This document shows, piece after piece, positions 18,441-27,130 of a DNA stretch of 64,000 bases (position 1 is the first letter of the stretch; each line of letters starts with the position of its first letter). The position numbers were made by a program, and so were the translations under genes. This DNA comes from JAPPHA01 sp965220985 (lineage in GTDB: Bacteria > Pseudomonadota > Alphaproteobacteria > Rhodobacterales > Rhodobacteraceae), in the NCBI GenBank assembly GCA_965220985.1, contig OZ244854.1:1116001-1180000 (forward strand), given 5' to 3'. Under the pieces are notes generated by a model that saw only the letters and a list, made by a program, of their open reading frames with translations, had not been told where the DNA came from and searched no databases.

Positions 18441-18761
18441 GTGGCAACAGTGGCCGTGACGGACGATCAATTCGAATCCGAGGTTTGGCAATCGACCATC
18501 CCGGTCGTCGTGGATTTCTGGGCAGATTGGTGCGGACCCTGCAAGCAGATCGGTCCGGCGCTCGAAGAATTGTCGGATGAGCTTGAAGGACGGGTCAAGG
18601 TTGTCAAGGTCGACATTGACAACAATCCGAACTCGCCGTCCAGCCTGGGTGTTCGAGGCATTCCGGCATTGTTCCTGTTCAAGAATGGCCAGGTCGTGTC
18701 GAATCTGACAGGCGCAAGACCCAAGGCCGCCATCGCATCCTGGATAGAATCCGGACTGTGA
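18441..18761 (+). CDS. trxA: Thioredoxin
   Basis: The 106-residue single-domain thioredoxin has the active site FWADWCGPCKQIGPALEEL (WCGPC near residue 31), KVDIDNNPN and the cis-proline region VRGIPALFLFKNG. It reduces protein disulfides in the cytoplasm with thioredoxin reductase. The start is GTG at 18441 behind GGGGGAGAGA. It follows addA as in many alphaproteobacteria, although here with 705 bases between them. Confidence 0.95.
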   Translation: MATVAVTDDQFESEVWQSTIPVVVDFWADWCGPCKQIGPALEELSDELEGRVKVVKVDIDNNPNSPSSLGVRGIPALFLFKNGQVVSNLTGARPKAAIASWIESGL

Positions 18762-18990
18762 CCCGCGTTGCCCGTTGGGCATCGGAGTTTCTGAAACCTT
18801 GAACCATCGGACCGCGCCGGCGCTCGTCAGTCCGCGAGGGCACGGGTGCCCCGACTGCATGGCCGCTGGTCTGTTGCATTCTTGAATTGGACCGGCAGCA
18901 CCCTCGATTCCACTGAGGTTTCGATGGTGCGGATGCGCGACGCGCTCAAGCCGGCGCGCTTGAACAGATTCCGCCCTGCATGCTCTGAAG

Positions 18991-20313
18991 TCAGGATCGA
19001 GCGCGTAGCGTCTCGGGAAGCCAGGTCGCGAGTTCCGGAAAGATGACCAGCACACCCACCATGAGCACCATGATCAGGAACATCGGCACAGCCGTGCGGG
19101 CGATGTATCCGATCTCGTGCGAGGTCATGCCCTGAAGCACGAACAGATTGAAACCGATCGGCGGGGTGATCTGGGCCATCTCGACCACCACGACCACAAA
19201 TATCCCGAACCAGATCATGTCGAATCCGAGATCGGCAAACGCGGCGGTTCGAACCATGGGTTCGACGACGGCCATCGTCAGCACAACGGCTGAAATCCCG
19301 TCGAGGAACATGCCGATGACGATGTAGAAAATCATCAGCGCCGCGATCAGGACGGCGGGCGGCAATCCGAGCGAGTCGATCCACTGTGCCAGTTCGCGCG
19401 GCAATCCGGTGAAGCCCATCGACAGGCTCAGGAACGCCGCACCCATGAGAATGAGAGCGATCATCGCCGATGTTCGCGTGGCGCCAAGCAGACTCTCGTA
19501 GAAGGTTGACCAGTTGAGCGAGCCCTGGGTGGCTGCAAGAATCAGCGCGCCGAGAACGCCGAACGCGGCGGCTTCTGTTGCGGTCGCGTAACCGGAGTAC
19601 ATCGATCCGATCACCAGCAGCACGAGGCAGATCACGGGAATCAGGAAACGGGAGTTGTAGAGCTTCTCCCTGAAGGAATGCGAGACCTCGGCAGCTGGGC
19701 GTTCAGACGGCCGCAGGTAGTACCATGCGGCCACGTAAAGCATGAACATGCCGGCCAGAACCAGCCCGGGAAAGATCCCGGCCATGAACAGTTGCGTGAT
19801 GCTTTCGTTGATGGTCACGCCATAGACGATCAGCGTCAGCGACGGCGGGATCATCAATCCGAGCGTTGCTGACCCGGCGAGCGTTCCGATGGTCATGAAT
19901 TCCGGATAGCCGCGTCGACGGAGTTCGGGAATCGACATCTTGCCGACCGTGGTCAGGGTTGCGGCCGAAGAACCCGAAACCGCCGCGAAGATCGTGCACC
20001 CCACGACGTTCGTGTGCAGGAGGCCGCCTGGCATCCGTGCCATCCACGGCGCGAGGCCCTTGAACATGTCCTCGGACAATCGTGTTCGGTAGAGGATCTC
20101 GCCCATCCATATGAACAGGGGCAGCGCGGTGAGGGTCCAGCTGGACGAACTGTCCCAAGCCTTGTCGGTGAGATTGGCGCCGACAAAACCCTTGTCGAAA
20201 AGGATGATGCCGATGGCCGCCACGCCCATCAAGGCAAGGCCGATCCACACGCCCGTTCCGAGCAGCAGGAACAGGACAAAAAGGAAGATCGCTGTCAGCG
20301 TGAAATGATCCAT
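18991..20313 (-). CDS. TRAP transporter large permease DctM
   Basis: The 440-residue protein has about twelve hydrophobic helices. TRAP large-subunit landmarks include ALPLFIWMGEILYR, GGLLHTNVVGCTIFAAVSGSSAATLTTVGKMSIPELRRRGY, and the C-terminal QITPPIGFNLFVLQGM. It is the ion-coupled translocation subunit of a tripartite ATP-independent periplasmic transporter. It lies ten bases downstream of dctQ on the minus strand and is the last gene of the dadA-dctP-dctQ-dctM run. The substrate is not evident from this subunit. Confidence 0.92.
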   Translation of the reverse strand: MDHFTLTAIFLFVLFLLLGTGVWIGLALMGVAAIGIILFDKGFVGANLTDKAWDSSSSWTLTALPLFIWMGEILYRTRLSEDMFKGLAPWMARMPGGLLHTNVVGCTIFAAVSGSSAATLTTVGKMSIPELRRRGYPEFMTIGTLAGSATLGLMIPPSLTLIVYGVTINESITQLFMAGIFPGLVLAGMFMLYVAAWYYLRPSERPAAEVSHSFREKLYNSRFLIPVICLVLLVIGSMYSGYATATEAAAFGVLGALILAATQGSLNWSTFYESLLGATRTSAMIALILMGAAFLSLSMGFTGLPRELAQWIDSLGLPPAVLIAALMIFYIVIGMFLDGISAVVLTMAVVEPMVRTAAFADLGFDMIWFGIFVVVVVEMAQITPPIGFNLFVLQGMTSHEIGYIARTAVPMFLIMVLMVGVLVIFPELATWLPETLRARS

Positions 20314-20322
20314 GGCGGCGGC

Positions 20323-20841
20323 CTATCCGTGCTGTTCGCTCAGGTCGGGCTGTTCGATGCCCGTGTGGTCGGTGAAGACCAGGCGAACCAGGTGGTCCCA
20401 CAAGGCCAGCGCGAGCAGAGCCGAGCCGGCGGTCATGGCGACTTCCGGGATCCACAGCGGCGTTGCATCGAGCCCTTGGCTGATGAAGTTGAACTTCTTG
20501 GTCTGGAGATTGCGCTCCAGCGCGTGAAAGGCGAAGAAACTCATGACGCAGGCAGCGACGAGATAACACCAGATCTCGCCCAGGCGGCGGAACCTGCCGA
20601 GCTGGCGCAGGACGATGGTGACCCGAATGTGGGCCCCGCGATTCAAGGCATGTGCCAGCGCGAAGAACGTCGAGGCTGCCATGCAGTAGCCGGCATAATT
20701 GGTCGAACCCGGAAACGGTATGCCGCTCCAGCGGGCGATCATCTGAAGACAGATGATGACAAGGATGCAGATCAGAAAGCCGGCCCCGATGATTCCGCCT
20801 GCAAGATACAACCCGTCAAGAGTTCGGCGAATGATCGACAT
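20323..20841 (-). CDS. TRAP transporter small permease DctQ
   Basis: The 172-residue protein has four predicted helices: GIIGAGFLICILVIICLQMI, the YAGYCMAASTFFALAHALNRGAH segment, IWCYLVAACVMSFFAFHALE, and one near the C-terminus. The motif ALNRGAHIRVTI is typical of DctQ subunits. It supports DctM in the membrane. It sits downstream of dctP, separated by an intrinsic terminator-like hairpin, and directly precedes dctM. Confidence 0.9.
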   Translation of the reverse strand: MSIIRRTLDGLYLAGGIIGAGFLICILVIICLQMIARWSGIPFPGSTNYAGYCMAASTFFALAHALNRGAHIRVTIVLRQLGRFRRLGEIWCYLVAACVMSFFAFHALERNLQTKKFNFISQGLDATPLWIPEVAMTAGSALLALALWDHLVRLVFTDHTGIEQPDLSEQHG

Positions 20842-20857
20842 GTCGTCCCCTGATCGG

Positions 20858-20890
20858 AAAAAAATGGCCCTCCCCAGTTCGGGGAGGGCC
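20858..20890 (-). terminator. Intrinsic terminator between dctP and dctQ
   Basis: Read on the minus strand, a perfect 10-bp stem (GGCCCTCCCC pairing GGGGAGGGCC, 20866-20890) with a five-base loop is followed by A and then seven T (20858-20864). This is a textbook Rho-independent terminator. It lies after the dctP stop but inside the transporter operon, so it probably lets only part of transcription reach dctQ and dctM. Confidence 0.85.
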
Positions 20891-20912
20891 GAAGTCGGTT
20901 ATTCGCTTGGGC

Positions 20913-21905
20913 TCATTCGGCCATCTTGTAGGCGTCGATCGCCGCTGCGCCGGCGTCACCGGCAGCGTCGGCCCATTCGGAAGCCATTTGGTTGCCGATT
21001 TCAGCAAGCTCTGCCGACAAGGCGTCGCTTGGTGCCTGAACGGACATTCCGTTGGCCGCCAACTGGGCAAGATACCAGCCAGCCAGCTGTTCCGCGCGCG
21101 CGGTCGCTGCTGCGCCCGCGAGTTTTCCGGCGGACAGCAGGCAGTTCTGCTTGCCGGCGTCGAGCGCGTCAAACGCTTCCTTGTTGGCGAAGACGTAGTT
21201 CCGGGGCAGCCACGCCTGGGTGTCGTAGAAGTGGCTCAGATGCTCCCAGACCTTCCGGTCGTATCCGGTCGATCCCGACGAAACGAACGCCGAGGCGACA
21301 CCGGTCGCCAGCGCCTGTGTGAGGTCGGCAGCCTCGATCTGCACGGGGATCATTCCCGTCAGTTCGGCGAAACGCGAGGTTGCGACATTGTAAGCGCGGA
21401 ACTTGATCCCTTCCATGTCGGCGACCGATTCGATCGCGCGATCGAAGTAGACGCCCTGTGGAGGCCAAGGAGCGGAATAGAGAAGCACGAGGCCTTCGTT
21501 GGCCAGCGCATCTGACAGCTGTCCCTGAACCGAATTCCACAGCTTGTCGCTGTCTGCGAAGGATGTGGCAAGGAAGGGAACGGAGTCGATTCCGTAAAGC
21601 GGGTTCTCGTTCTGGTGTGCCGAGAGCAGGCGTTCGCCAATCGGGGCCTGGCCGGTCTGAACTGCGCGCTTGATTTCATTGCCCTTGAAGAGCGACCCGC
21701 CGGCGTGCACCGTGATGGTCAGTTCTCCTCCAGTGCAGATTCCGACAGCTTCGGCAAACAGCTTGCCGTTCTGCGAGTGATAGTTGCTGTCGGCGTAGGC
21801 CATCGGCATGTCCCATTCCTGGGCAGAGATGGCGGATGCGGAGACGATCAAACCTGTTGCTGCCGCAGTTGCGAGCAACAGTGAACGTGGAGATGAGATT
21901 TGCAT
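20913..21905 (-). CDS. TRAP transporter solute-binding protein DctP
   Basis: The 330-residue periplasmic protein starts with a signal peptide (MQISSPRSLLLATAAATGLI, cleaved near ISAQEW). It has the DctP features VHAGGSLFKGNEIKRAVQTGQAPIGE, where the Arg of the following domain normally binds the ligand carboxylate, and EGIKFRAYN. I start at the ATG at 21905 because it follows AAGGAAAT and opens the signal peptide. It binds an organic acid or amino-acid-like ligand. The neighbouring dadA and racemase genes suggest an amino acid. Confidence 0.9.
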   Translation of the reverse strand: MQISSPRSLLLATAAATGLIVSASAISAQEWDMPMAYADSNYHSQNGKLFAEAVGICTGGELTITVHAGGSLFKGNEIKRAVQTGQAPIGERLLSAHQNENPLYGIDSVPFLATSFADSDKLWNSVQGQLSDALANEGLVLLYSAPWPPQGVYFDRAIESVADMEGIKFRAYNVATSRFAELTGMIPVQIEAADLTQALATGVASAFVSSGSTGYDRKVWEHLSHFYDTQAWLPRNYVFANKEAFDALDAGKQNCLLSAGKLAGAAATARAEQLAGWYLAQLAANGMSVQAPSDALSAELAEIGNQMASEWADAAGDAGAAAIDAYKMAE

Positions 21906-22160
21906 CGGGATTTCCTTTCGAAAAGGGGTTTTCGAAGGATTGAGTAATTGATGCATGGCCTTGGTGCAAGCGGGTTGAACGTGACCGTTCTGGTGACGCT
22001 GACCGCTGCGGTTTCGCACCGACCCTCGCACTGCAGCTCTCAAAGCGAGGACAGTCTCGACCAAGGGTGCGCTTCGGGCAGCAGCGGTCGTGAAAAACCC
22101 TGGTCGAGCGCCATGTTCCTGGACATGTCGGGACTGTCCCGAGGAGCGCCTTGTCCGGAC

Positions 22161-23384
22161 TCACTGGAACCTGTCAGGTGCGTACGCTCCGAGATCTTCG
22201 TTGGGAATCTTGTTGGACACGAGGCGGGACAGCCACCTCCCCGTTCTGGGACCAGCCGTCAGACCGATGTGCTGGTGGCCGAAACCGGCAAGTACACGGC
22301 CGGAGGAACCGACTTTTCCAATGATCGGCAAGGAGTCGGTCGTTGACGGACGGTGACCCATCCAGGTCTCGACCCGTCCATGGGTCAGGTCCGGAAACAG
22401 CTCCTTGACCTTGCGGATGATCAAGTCGGTTGGTGCCGATGAAGGCGGCGCGTGAAGACTTCCGAACTCGACAAGACCCGCGCACCGAAGCCGGTTGTCC
22501 ATCGGGCTGAGGACGCCCTTGAGCGATGCAACCATGACCGGGGAGCGAAACTCGATCGACGGGTCGTGAAACTCGACATGATACCCGCGCTCGGATTCCA
22601 TCGGAACCTTCTGTCCGAGACCGCTGACGAGGTTCTTCGACCAGATCCCCGCGGTGACAACCACACGGTCGGCGGGAATGTCGCCGTCGGCGGTTTCGAC
22701 CACGGCGTCATCGGAGACGCGATGCACCTCGGTGATCCTGAGTTCGCCGCCATTGTCCTCGACGTGCCTCGCGAGAGCGGCGACGTACTGTCCCGGGTCG
22801 GTGACGAAGCCATGGTCCAGGCAGCGGACCGCGAAGCCGAAACGTCCGGCCAGCGCCGGGTCGTAGGCGGCGATCCGGTCTTCATCCATTTCCTCGAAAC
22901 GGAAGCCGTGTTTTTTTCGAAGCATCCAACCGTAACTGTCGGCCTGAAACGCTTTACGGTTTGCATAGGCAAAGAGATAGTCGCTCTTCCTGACGAAACG
23001 TTCCGCACCGGTCCCTGCGGCGAGCGCGAGATGCTGGTCGGGGCTGTCGCGCAGCAATTCGGCCAAACCGGCGGAAATCCTTTCCAAAGGCGCGCGACGT
23101 CCGTTCGCGAGATATGGCAGGAGAAAGGGGATCAAACGCGGAAGATGTGGCCAGCGCAGGAACAGCGGCTGGTTCCGACCGAAGAGCAGCTTGGGGATCT
23201 TCGGGATCAGCCCCGGGACAGGGACAGGCACGACGGATCCGGCGGCGAGCACGCCTGCGTTTCCATATGAGGTTCCTGCAGCGGGTCCGTCCCGATCGAT
23301 CAATGTGACCTGGTGACCTTCGCGCTGCAACCAGATGGCGGTGGAAACGCCGACGATTCCTGCGCCTATGACAACGACATGCAT
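22161..23384 (-). CDS. FAD-dependent D-amino-acid dehydrogenase-like oxidoreductase (DadA family)
   Basis: The 407-residue product begins MHVVVIGAGIVGVSTAIWLQREG, the dinucleotide-binding fold for FAD. It continues with the DadA-like segment GTSYGNAGVLAAGSVVPVPVPG and ends with WMGHRPSTTDSLPIIG and FGHQHIGLTAGP. DadA enzymes oxidise D-amino acids to 2-oxo acids and ammonia. It probably opens the minus-strand operon with the TRAP genes, 255 bases upstream of dctP. I chose the ATG at 23384 because it starts the FAD fold. The exact substrate is not known. Confidence 0.85.
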   Translation of the reverse strand: MHVVVIGAGIVGVSTAIWLQREGHQVTLIDRDGPAAGTSYGNAGVLAAGSVVPVPVPGLIPKIPKLLFGRNQPLFLRWPHLPRLIPFLLPYLANGRRAPLERISAGLAELLRDSPDQHLALAAGTGAERFVRKSDYLFAYANRKAFQADSYGWMLRKKHGFRFEEMDEDRIAAYDPALAGRFGFAVRCLDHGFVTDPGQYVAALARHVEDNGGELRITEVHRVSDDAVVETADGDIPADRVVVTAGIWSKNLVSGLGQKVPMESERGYHVEFHDPSIEFRSPVMVASLKGVLSPMDNRLRCAGLVEFGSLHAPPSSAPTDLIIRKVKELFPDLTHGRVETWMGHRPSTTDSLPIIGKVGSSGRVLAGFGHQHIGLTAGPRTGRWLSRLVSNKIPNEDLGAYAPDRFQ

Positions 23385-23680
23385 GGAATTGAGTTCTTTC
23401 GACAAGCTATGGCGGTTCGCGGCCAGCAGCCAGAAGACCGGCTCTGCCCACAACGGCGGGGACTGTAGCCGATTCCAACGACCCATCAACACGAAAAGGT
23501 CCAACCAGGTCGTGGCACTCCCAAACGGCAGCGCACGAGCGCGCGACGGGTTCAGTTGGTTTTATCGGTTGCCTCGAAGGGCTTTGATCTTCAAACATCG
23601 AGAGGTCCGAAAACCTGTCACTGCAGTTCCGGCCAATCGGCTACGCGGGGTGGACAAAAATTCGCAGGAGGAGTGATCGC

Positions 23681-24379
23681 ATGACAACGGTCAAGGGGGG
23701 AAAGGCGGTCTATGGAGCGCCAATCGGCATCCTGATGCTCGAAGCCCGGTTTCCCAGGATCCCCGGCGACATGGGAAACGCCACGACTTGGCCGTTCCCG
23801 GTGAGATACAAGGTGGTGCGTGGCGCGTCACCCGATCTCGTGGTGCGGCGGTCTGCCGCCGGATTGCTGCCAGCGTTCGTCGCTGCGGGCGAAGAACTGG
23901 TGAACGATGGTGTCGAGTTCATCACCACGAACTGCGGATTTCTCTCGGTGTTTCAGTCGGAACTGTCCGAAACGCTCGATGTGCCCGTTGTGACCTCCGC
24001 ATTGATGCAGGCGGCCTCGATCCAGACGATGTTGCCGCCAGGACGCCGTGTCGGCATCCTGACCATCGACCGCGGCTCGCTCACCGACGCCCATCTTGAT
24101 GCCGTCGGGGTTCCGCAGGGAACGCCGATCTGGGGGGTTCCGGAGGGTAGTGCGTTTCAACGCGCGATCCTTGACGATGAAGAAGAGCTGGACGTCGAGC
24201 AGTCTGCTCGCGAAATGACCGATGCGGCCGTCTCGTTCGTCGAGCATCATCACGACCTGGGCGCGATTCTCTTCGAATGCACCAACATGCCTCCGTACCG
24301 TCAGCAGGTCCGCGATGCGACGGGGTTGCCGGTTTTTTCGATCGAGAGCTGTCTGCACTGGGTCGCGTCGGCCCTTTGA
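23681..24379 (+). CDS. Aspartate/glutamate racemase family protein
   Basis: The 232-residue protein has ITTNCGFLSVFQ and LFECTNMPPYR, each with a cysteine placed like the two catalytic cysteines of Asp/Glu/hydantoin racemases, and SALMQAASIQTMLPPGRRVGILT between them. It follows AGGAGGAG and is divergent from the dadA-TRAP operon. An amino-acid racemase next to a D-amino-acid dehydrogenase would let both enantiomers be oxidised. The substrate is inferred, and a maleate/Asp-like activity is also possible. Confidence 0.75.
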   Translation: MTTVKGGKAVYGAPIGILMLEARFPRIPGDMGNATTWPFPVRYKVVRGASPDLVVRRSAAGLLPAFVAAGEELVNDGVEFITTNCGFLSVFQSELSETLDVPVVTSALMQAASIQTMLPPGRRVGILTIDRGSLTDAHLDAVGVPQGTPIWGVPEGSAFQRAILDDEEELDVEQSAREMTDAAVSFVEHHHDLGAILFECTNMPPYRQQVRDATGLPVFSIESCLHWVASAL

Positions 24380-24442
24380 CGGCATGTGGTGACAATCACT
24401 GCCCGCCACTGCAAGCGTGACATCATGTAAACGTGATCACGG

Positions 24443-25627
24443 TCATTCCGAACCGGCGCAGAGTTCTTTCAGGATCGAGTCGAGCAACAGGCGGCCGCGT
24501 TTGGTCGCGCGCAAGCGCCGACCGTCGACTTCGAGCAGCCCGTCAGCGACAAGCTCATCATGTGCTGGTTCGGCAACCTTGCCATCAGCGATCGCCGCGT
24601 AGCGATCAAGATCGGCACCCTTGCGAAGGCGAAACGAGGCAATCAGGTATTCCTCGCTAAGTTCCTTGGTAGACAGTGCCTCCTTTTCGCCGATCCCGGT
24701 CCCTGACACCTCGACCGCGCGCAACCAGTCGGCCGGGTTTGCATGCGCACGTGTTCTGTGGGCGCGACAGTCATGGACGATGCGTCCGTCGGCACCTGGC
24801 CCGATTCCGGCAAACTCCCCGTACTTCCAGTAGATCAGATTGTGGACGGACGAATGTCCGGGCCGCGCATAGCTCGAGGTTTCATAGCCTGCGAAACCGG
24901 CCCGTTCGCACAACTCGTCCGTGATTTCCATCAGCTCGGCTTCCAGGTCTTCACCGGGCAGTCCCGGCAACTTTCCGCGTGCCGCAAGCGTGGCAAACGG
25001 CGTGCCCGGCTTGATGGTCAGTTGATAGAGCGACAGGTGATCGACATCTGTTTCGAGGGCTTCGCCGAGTTCGCGGGTCCACGCCCGAACAGTCTGATCC
25101 TGTCGGGCATAGATCAGGTCGATGCTGACCGAAGCAAAGTGTTTCCTTGCGATGTCGATCGCCCGCCTGGCCGTGGCGGCCGAATGTCTGCGCCCCAATC
25201 GCTTGAGGTCCGCATCGATGAAAGACTGCACGCCGATCGAAATCCGGTTGACGCCTGCCGCTGCATATCCCGCGAAACGATCGGCCTCGACTGACGAAGG
25301 ATTTGCCTCCATCGTGACTTCGGTTCGATCGTCGACGGACCATTCGCTGCTCACGGCATCGATGACGCCGTGCACCAGATCCGGACTCATCAAGCTCGGA
25401 GTCCCGCCACCGAAGAAGATTGACGAGACCCTTCGTTCAGGCAGCAGGCTCGCATGATGACGGATTTCAGCGCTGAAGGCATCGATCCAGGCGGAGTCGT
25501 CGAACGGTCCCTTTCGGTAGACGTTGAAATCGCAGTAGGGGCAGATGGCTTCGCAGTACGGCCAATGGACATAGACGCCGAAGCCGGCGTTCTTCAGAGC
25601 GTCTGCGCCTCGAAGGTCATGTGTCAC
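24443..25627 (-). CDS. hemW: Radical SAM haem chaperone HemW
   Basis: The 394-residue radical SAM protein has VYVHWPYCEAICPYCDFN with the CxxxCxxC cluster, FFGGGTPSLM, and HNLIYWKYGEFAGIGPGA, whose HNxxYW motif distinguishes HemW from coproporphyrinogen III dehydrogenase HemN. It delivers haem to target proteins. The GTG at 25627 overlaps the rdgB stop. Longer frames run into rdgB without conservation. The order rph-rdgB-hemW is standard in this group. Confidence 0.92.
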   Translation of the reverse strand: MTHDLRGADALKNAGFGVYVHWPYCEAICPYCDFNVYRKGPFDDSAWIDAFSAEIRHHASLLPERRVSSIFFGGGTPSLMSPDLVHGVIDAVSSEWSVDDRTEVTMEANPSSVEADRFAGYAAAGVNRISIGVQSFIDADLKRLGRRHSAATARRAIDIARKHFASVSIDLIYARQDQTVRAWTRELGEALETDVDHLSLYQLTIKPGTPFATLAARGKLPGLPGEDLEAELMEITDELCERAGFAGYETSSYARPGHSSVHNLIYWKYGEFAGIGPGADGRIVHDCRAHRTRAHANPADWLRAVEVSGTGIGEKEALSTKELSEEYLIASFRLRKGADLDRYAAIADGKVAEPAHDELVADGLLEVDGRRLRATKRGRLLLDSILKELCAGSE

Positions 25628-26231
25628 GAAGACACGCGTCGGCAAATTTGGCGAACGCTGCGGCCCGATGAGAGATGGCCTGTTTCTTGGACGGGTCCAT
25701 TTCTGCAAAGGTCTCACTGTGCCCGTCAGGTTGGAAGACGGGATCGAAACCGAATCCTCTCTCGCCCCGCATGGGCCACACGATACGCCCCGAAACAGAG
25801 CCCTCGTAGACGGAATCATGGCCGTCCGGCCACGCGATGCACAGCGCGCTCGTGAACCGCGCCGTCCGAGGTTCCGGCGCTTCTCTTTCTTCGAGCATGT
25901 TCCAGACCCGGGTCATCGCCTGCTTGAAATCCCTGCCCGAAGGCGTTTCCGCCCAGTCGGCCGTGTAGATGCCCGGCTCGCCGTCAAGAGCGTCCACTTC
26001 GACGCCGCTGTCATCGGCGAGTGCGGGCATGCCAGTCATTCGGGCGACATGGGAAGCCTTGATTCTTGCGTTGCCCTGGAAGCTCTTTTCGGTCTCAGCC
26101 GGTTCGTCGAGACCGTAGTCCGATGCGGAGGCGACCTCCTTGCCGAAGGCCGCGAGCAGCTGCCTGAACTCCCGCAGCTTGCCCGCGTTGTGAGTCGCAA
26201 GAACGACCGATGACTCGGTGAGACGTCTCAT
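25617..26231 (-). CDS. rdgB: RdgB/HAM1 family dITP/XTP pyrophosphatase
   Basis: The 204-residue enzyme removes deaminated purine nucleotides (dITP, XTP) from the pool. It shows THNAGKLREFRQLL at the start, ADDSGVEVDALDGEPGIYTADWAE, GERGFGFDPVFQPDG and ISHRAAAFAKF, all family motifs with the catalytic Asp in ADDSG. It overlaps rph by four bases at its start and hemW at its end. Confidence 0.95.
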   Translation of the reverse strand: MRRLTESSVVLATHNAGKLREFRQLLAAFGKEVASASDYGLDEPAETEKSFQGNARIKASHVARMTGMPALADDSGVEVDALDGEPGIYTADWAETPSGRDFKQAMTRVWNMLEEREAPEPRTARFTSALCIAWPDGHDSVYEGSVSGRIVWPMRGERGFGFDPVFQPDGHSETFAEMDPSKKQAISHRAAAFAKFADACLRDT

Positions 26232-26953
26232 CGAGGCCGTTGCGTGATTGCCCGTGTCTGAAGCTGAACCAGCTTGCCGACACCTGTTTCGGCAAGTCCC
26301 ATCATCTTGTCGAACTGCTGGCGTGAAAACGGAACGGTCTCAGCCGTGCACTGGACTTCCACCAGTTTCCCGGAACCGGTCATGACGAAGTTTGCGTCAG
26401 CATCTGCGTCGCTGTCCTCGGAATAGTCCAGATCGAGGACGCACTCGCCGCCCACGATCCCGCAGCTCACTGCAGCGACGTGATCGGAAATCGGATTGTG
26501 CGTCAGCAGGTCCGATTTCATCATGTGGGCGATCGCGAGTCTCAACGCGACCCAGCCACCGGTTATGGCTGCACAGCGGGTCCCCCCGTCGGCCTCGATG
26601 ACGTCGCAGTCGATGGTCAGCTGACGCTGGCCGAGCCGCACCCGATCGACGCAAGCGCGAAGCGACCTGCCGATCAAACGCTGTATCTCGACGGTTCGCC
26701 CGCCCTGCTTGCCTGCGGTTGCCTCGCGCCGGTTTCGCGTATCGGTGGCTCGCGGCAGCATTCCGTATTCTGCGGTGACCCATCCGAGCCCAGTGTTCCT
26801 GATGAATGGTGGCACCTTGTCTTCCAGGCTGGCCGTGCACATGACCTTGGTGTTTCCGACCTGGATCAGGCAGGAACCCTCGGCGTATCGGGAGACATGC
26901 GGCTCGATCAGGATGTCCCTCATTTCGTGGTGTTCGCGTCCGGAAATGCGCAT
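26228..26953 (-). CDS. rph: Ribonuclease PH
   Basis: RNase PH trims tRNA 3' ends phosphorolytically. The 241-residue product carries AEGSCLIQVGNTKVMC, GWVTAEYGMLPRATDTRNRRE, QRLIGRSLRACVD and IDCDVIEADGGTRCAAITGG, all family hallmarks. I start at the ATG at 26953 because homologues begin about ten residues before this fold. The longer frame is unconserved. It is divergent from hrcA across about 177 bases, which hold no CIRCE element. Confidence 0.95.
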   Translation of the reverse strand: MRISGREHHEMRDILIEPHVSRYAEGSCLIQVGNTKVMCTASLEDKVPPFIRNTGLGWVTAEYGMLPRATDTRNRREATAGKQGGRTVEIQRLIGRSLRACVDRVRLGQRQLTIDCDVIEADGGTRCAAITGGWVALRLAIAHMMKSDLLTHNPISDHVAAVSCGIVGGECVLDLDYSEDSDADADANFVMTGSGKLVEVQCTAETVPFSRQQFDKMMGLAETGVGKLVQLQTRAITQRPR

Positions 26954-27130
26954 GACGGGTGTCCTCGATCGACCGACCGGGTGGTTGAAGTTGTGCACAT
27001 GGCTGGTCGCCACCACGGATCGACATCGAATACTTCCGCACCGGAGGTCATGCAAGCCGATTGACCCGATAAGGGACCGGCACTAGTTTCCATCGGCCAA
27101 GGGGGGCGTCAAACCGGAAATCCTGACATC

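Noticed and set aside
18836..18850. GGGCAC/GTGCCC hairpin after trxA
   Set aside because: The loop would be only two or three bases and no T-run follows, so I do not call it a terminator.
26954..27130. CIRCE element upstream of hrcA
   Set aside because: I looked for TTAGCACTC-N9-GAGTGCTAA or a close variant in the rph-hrcA gap and found none.
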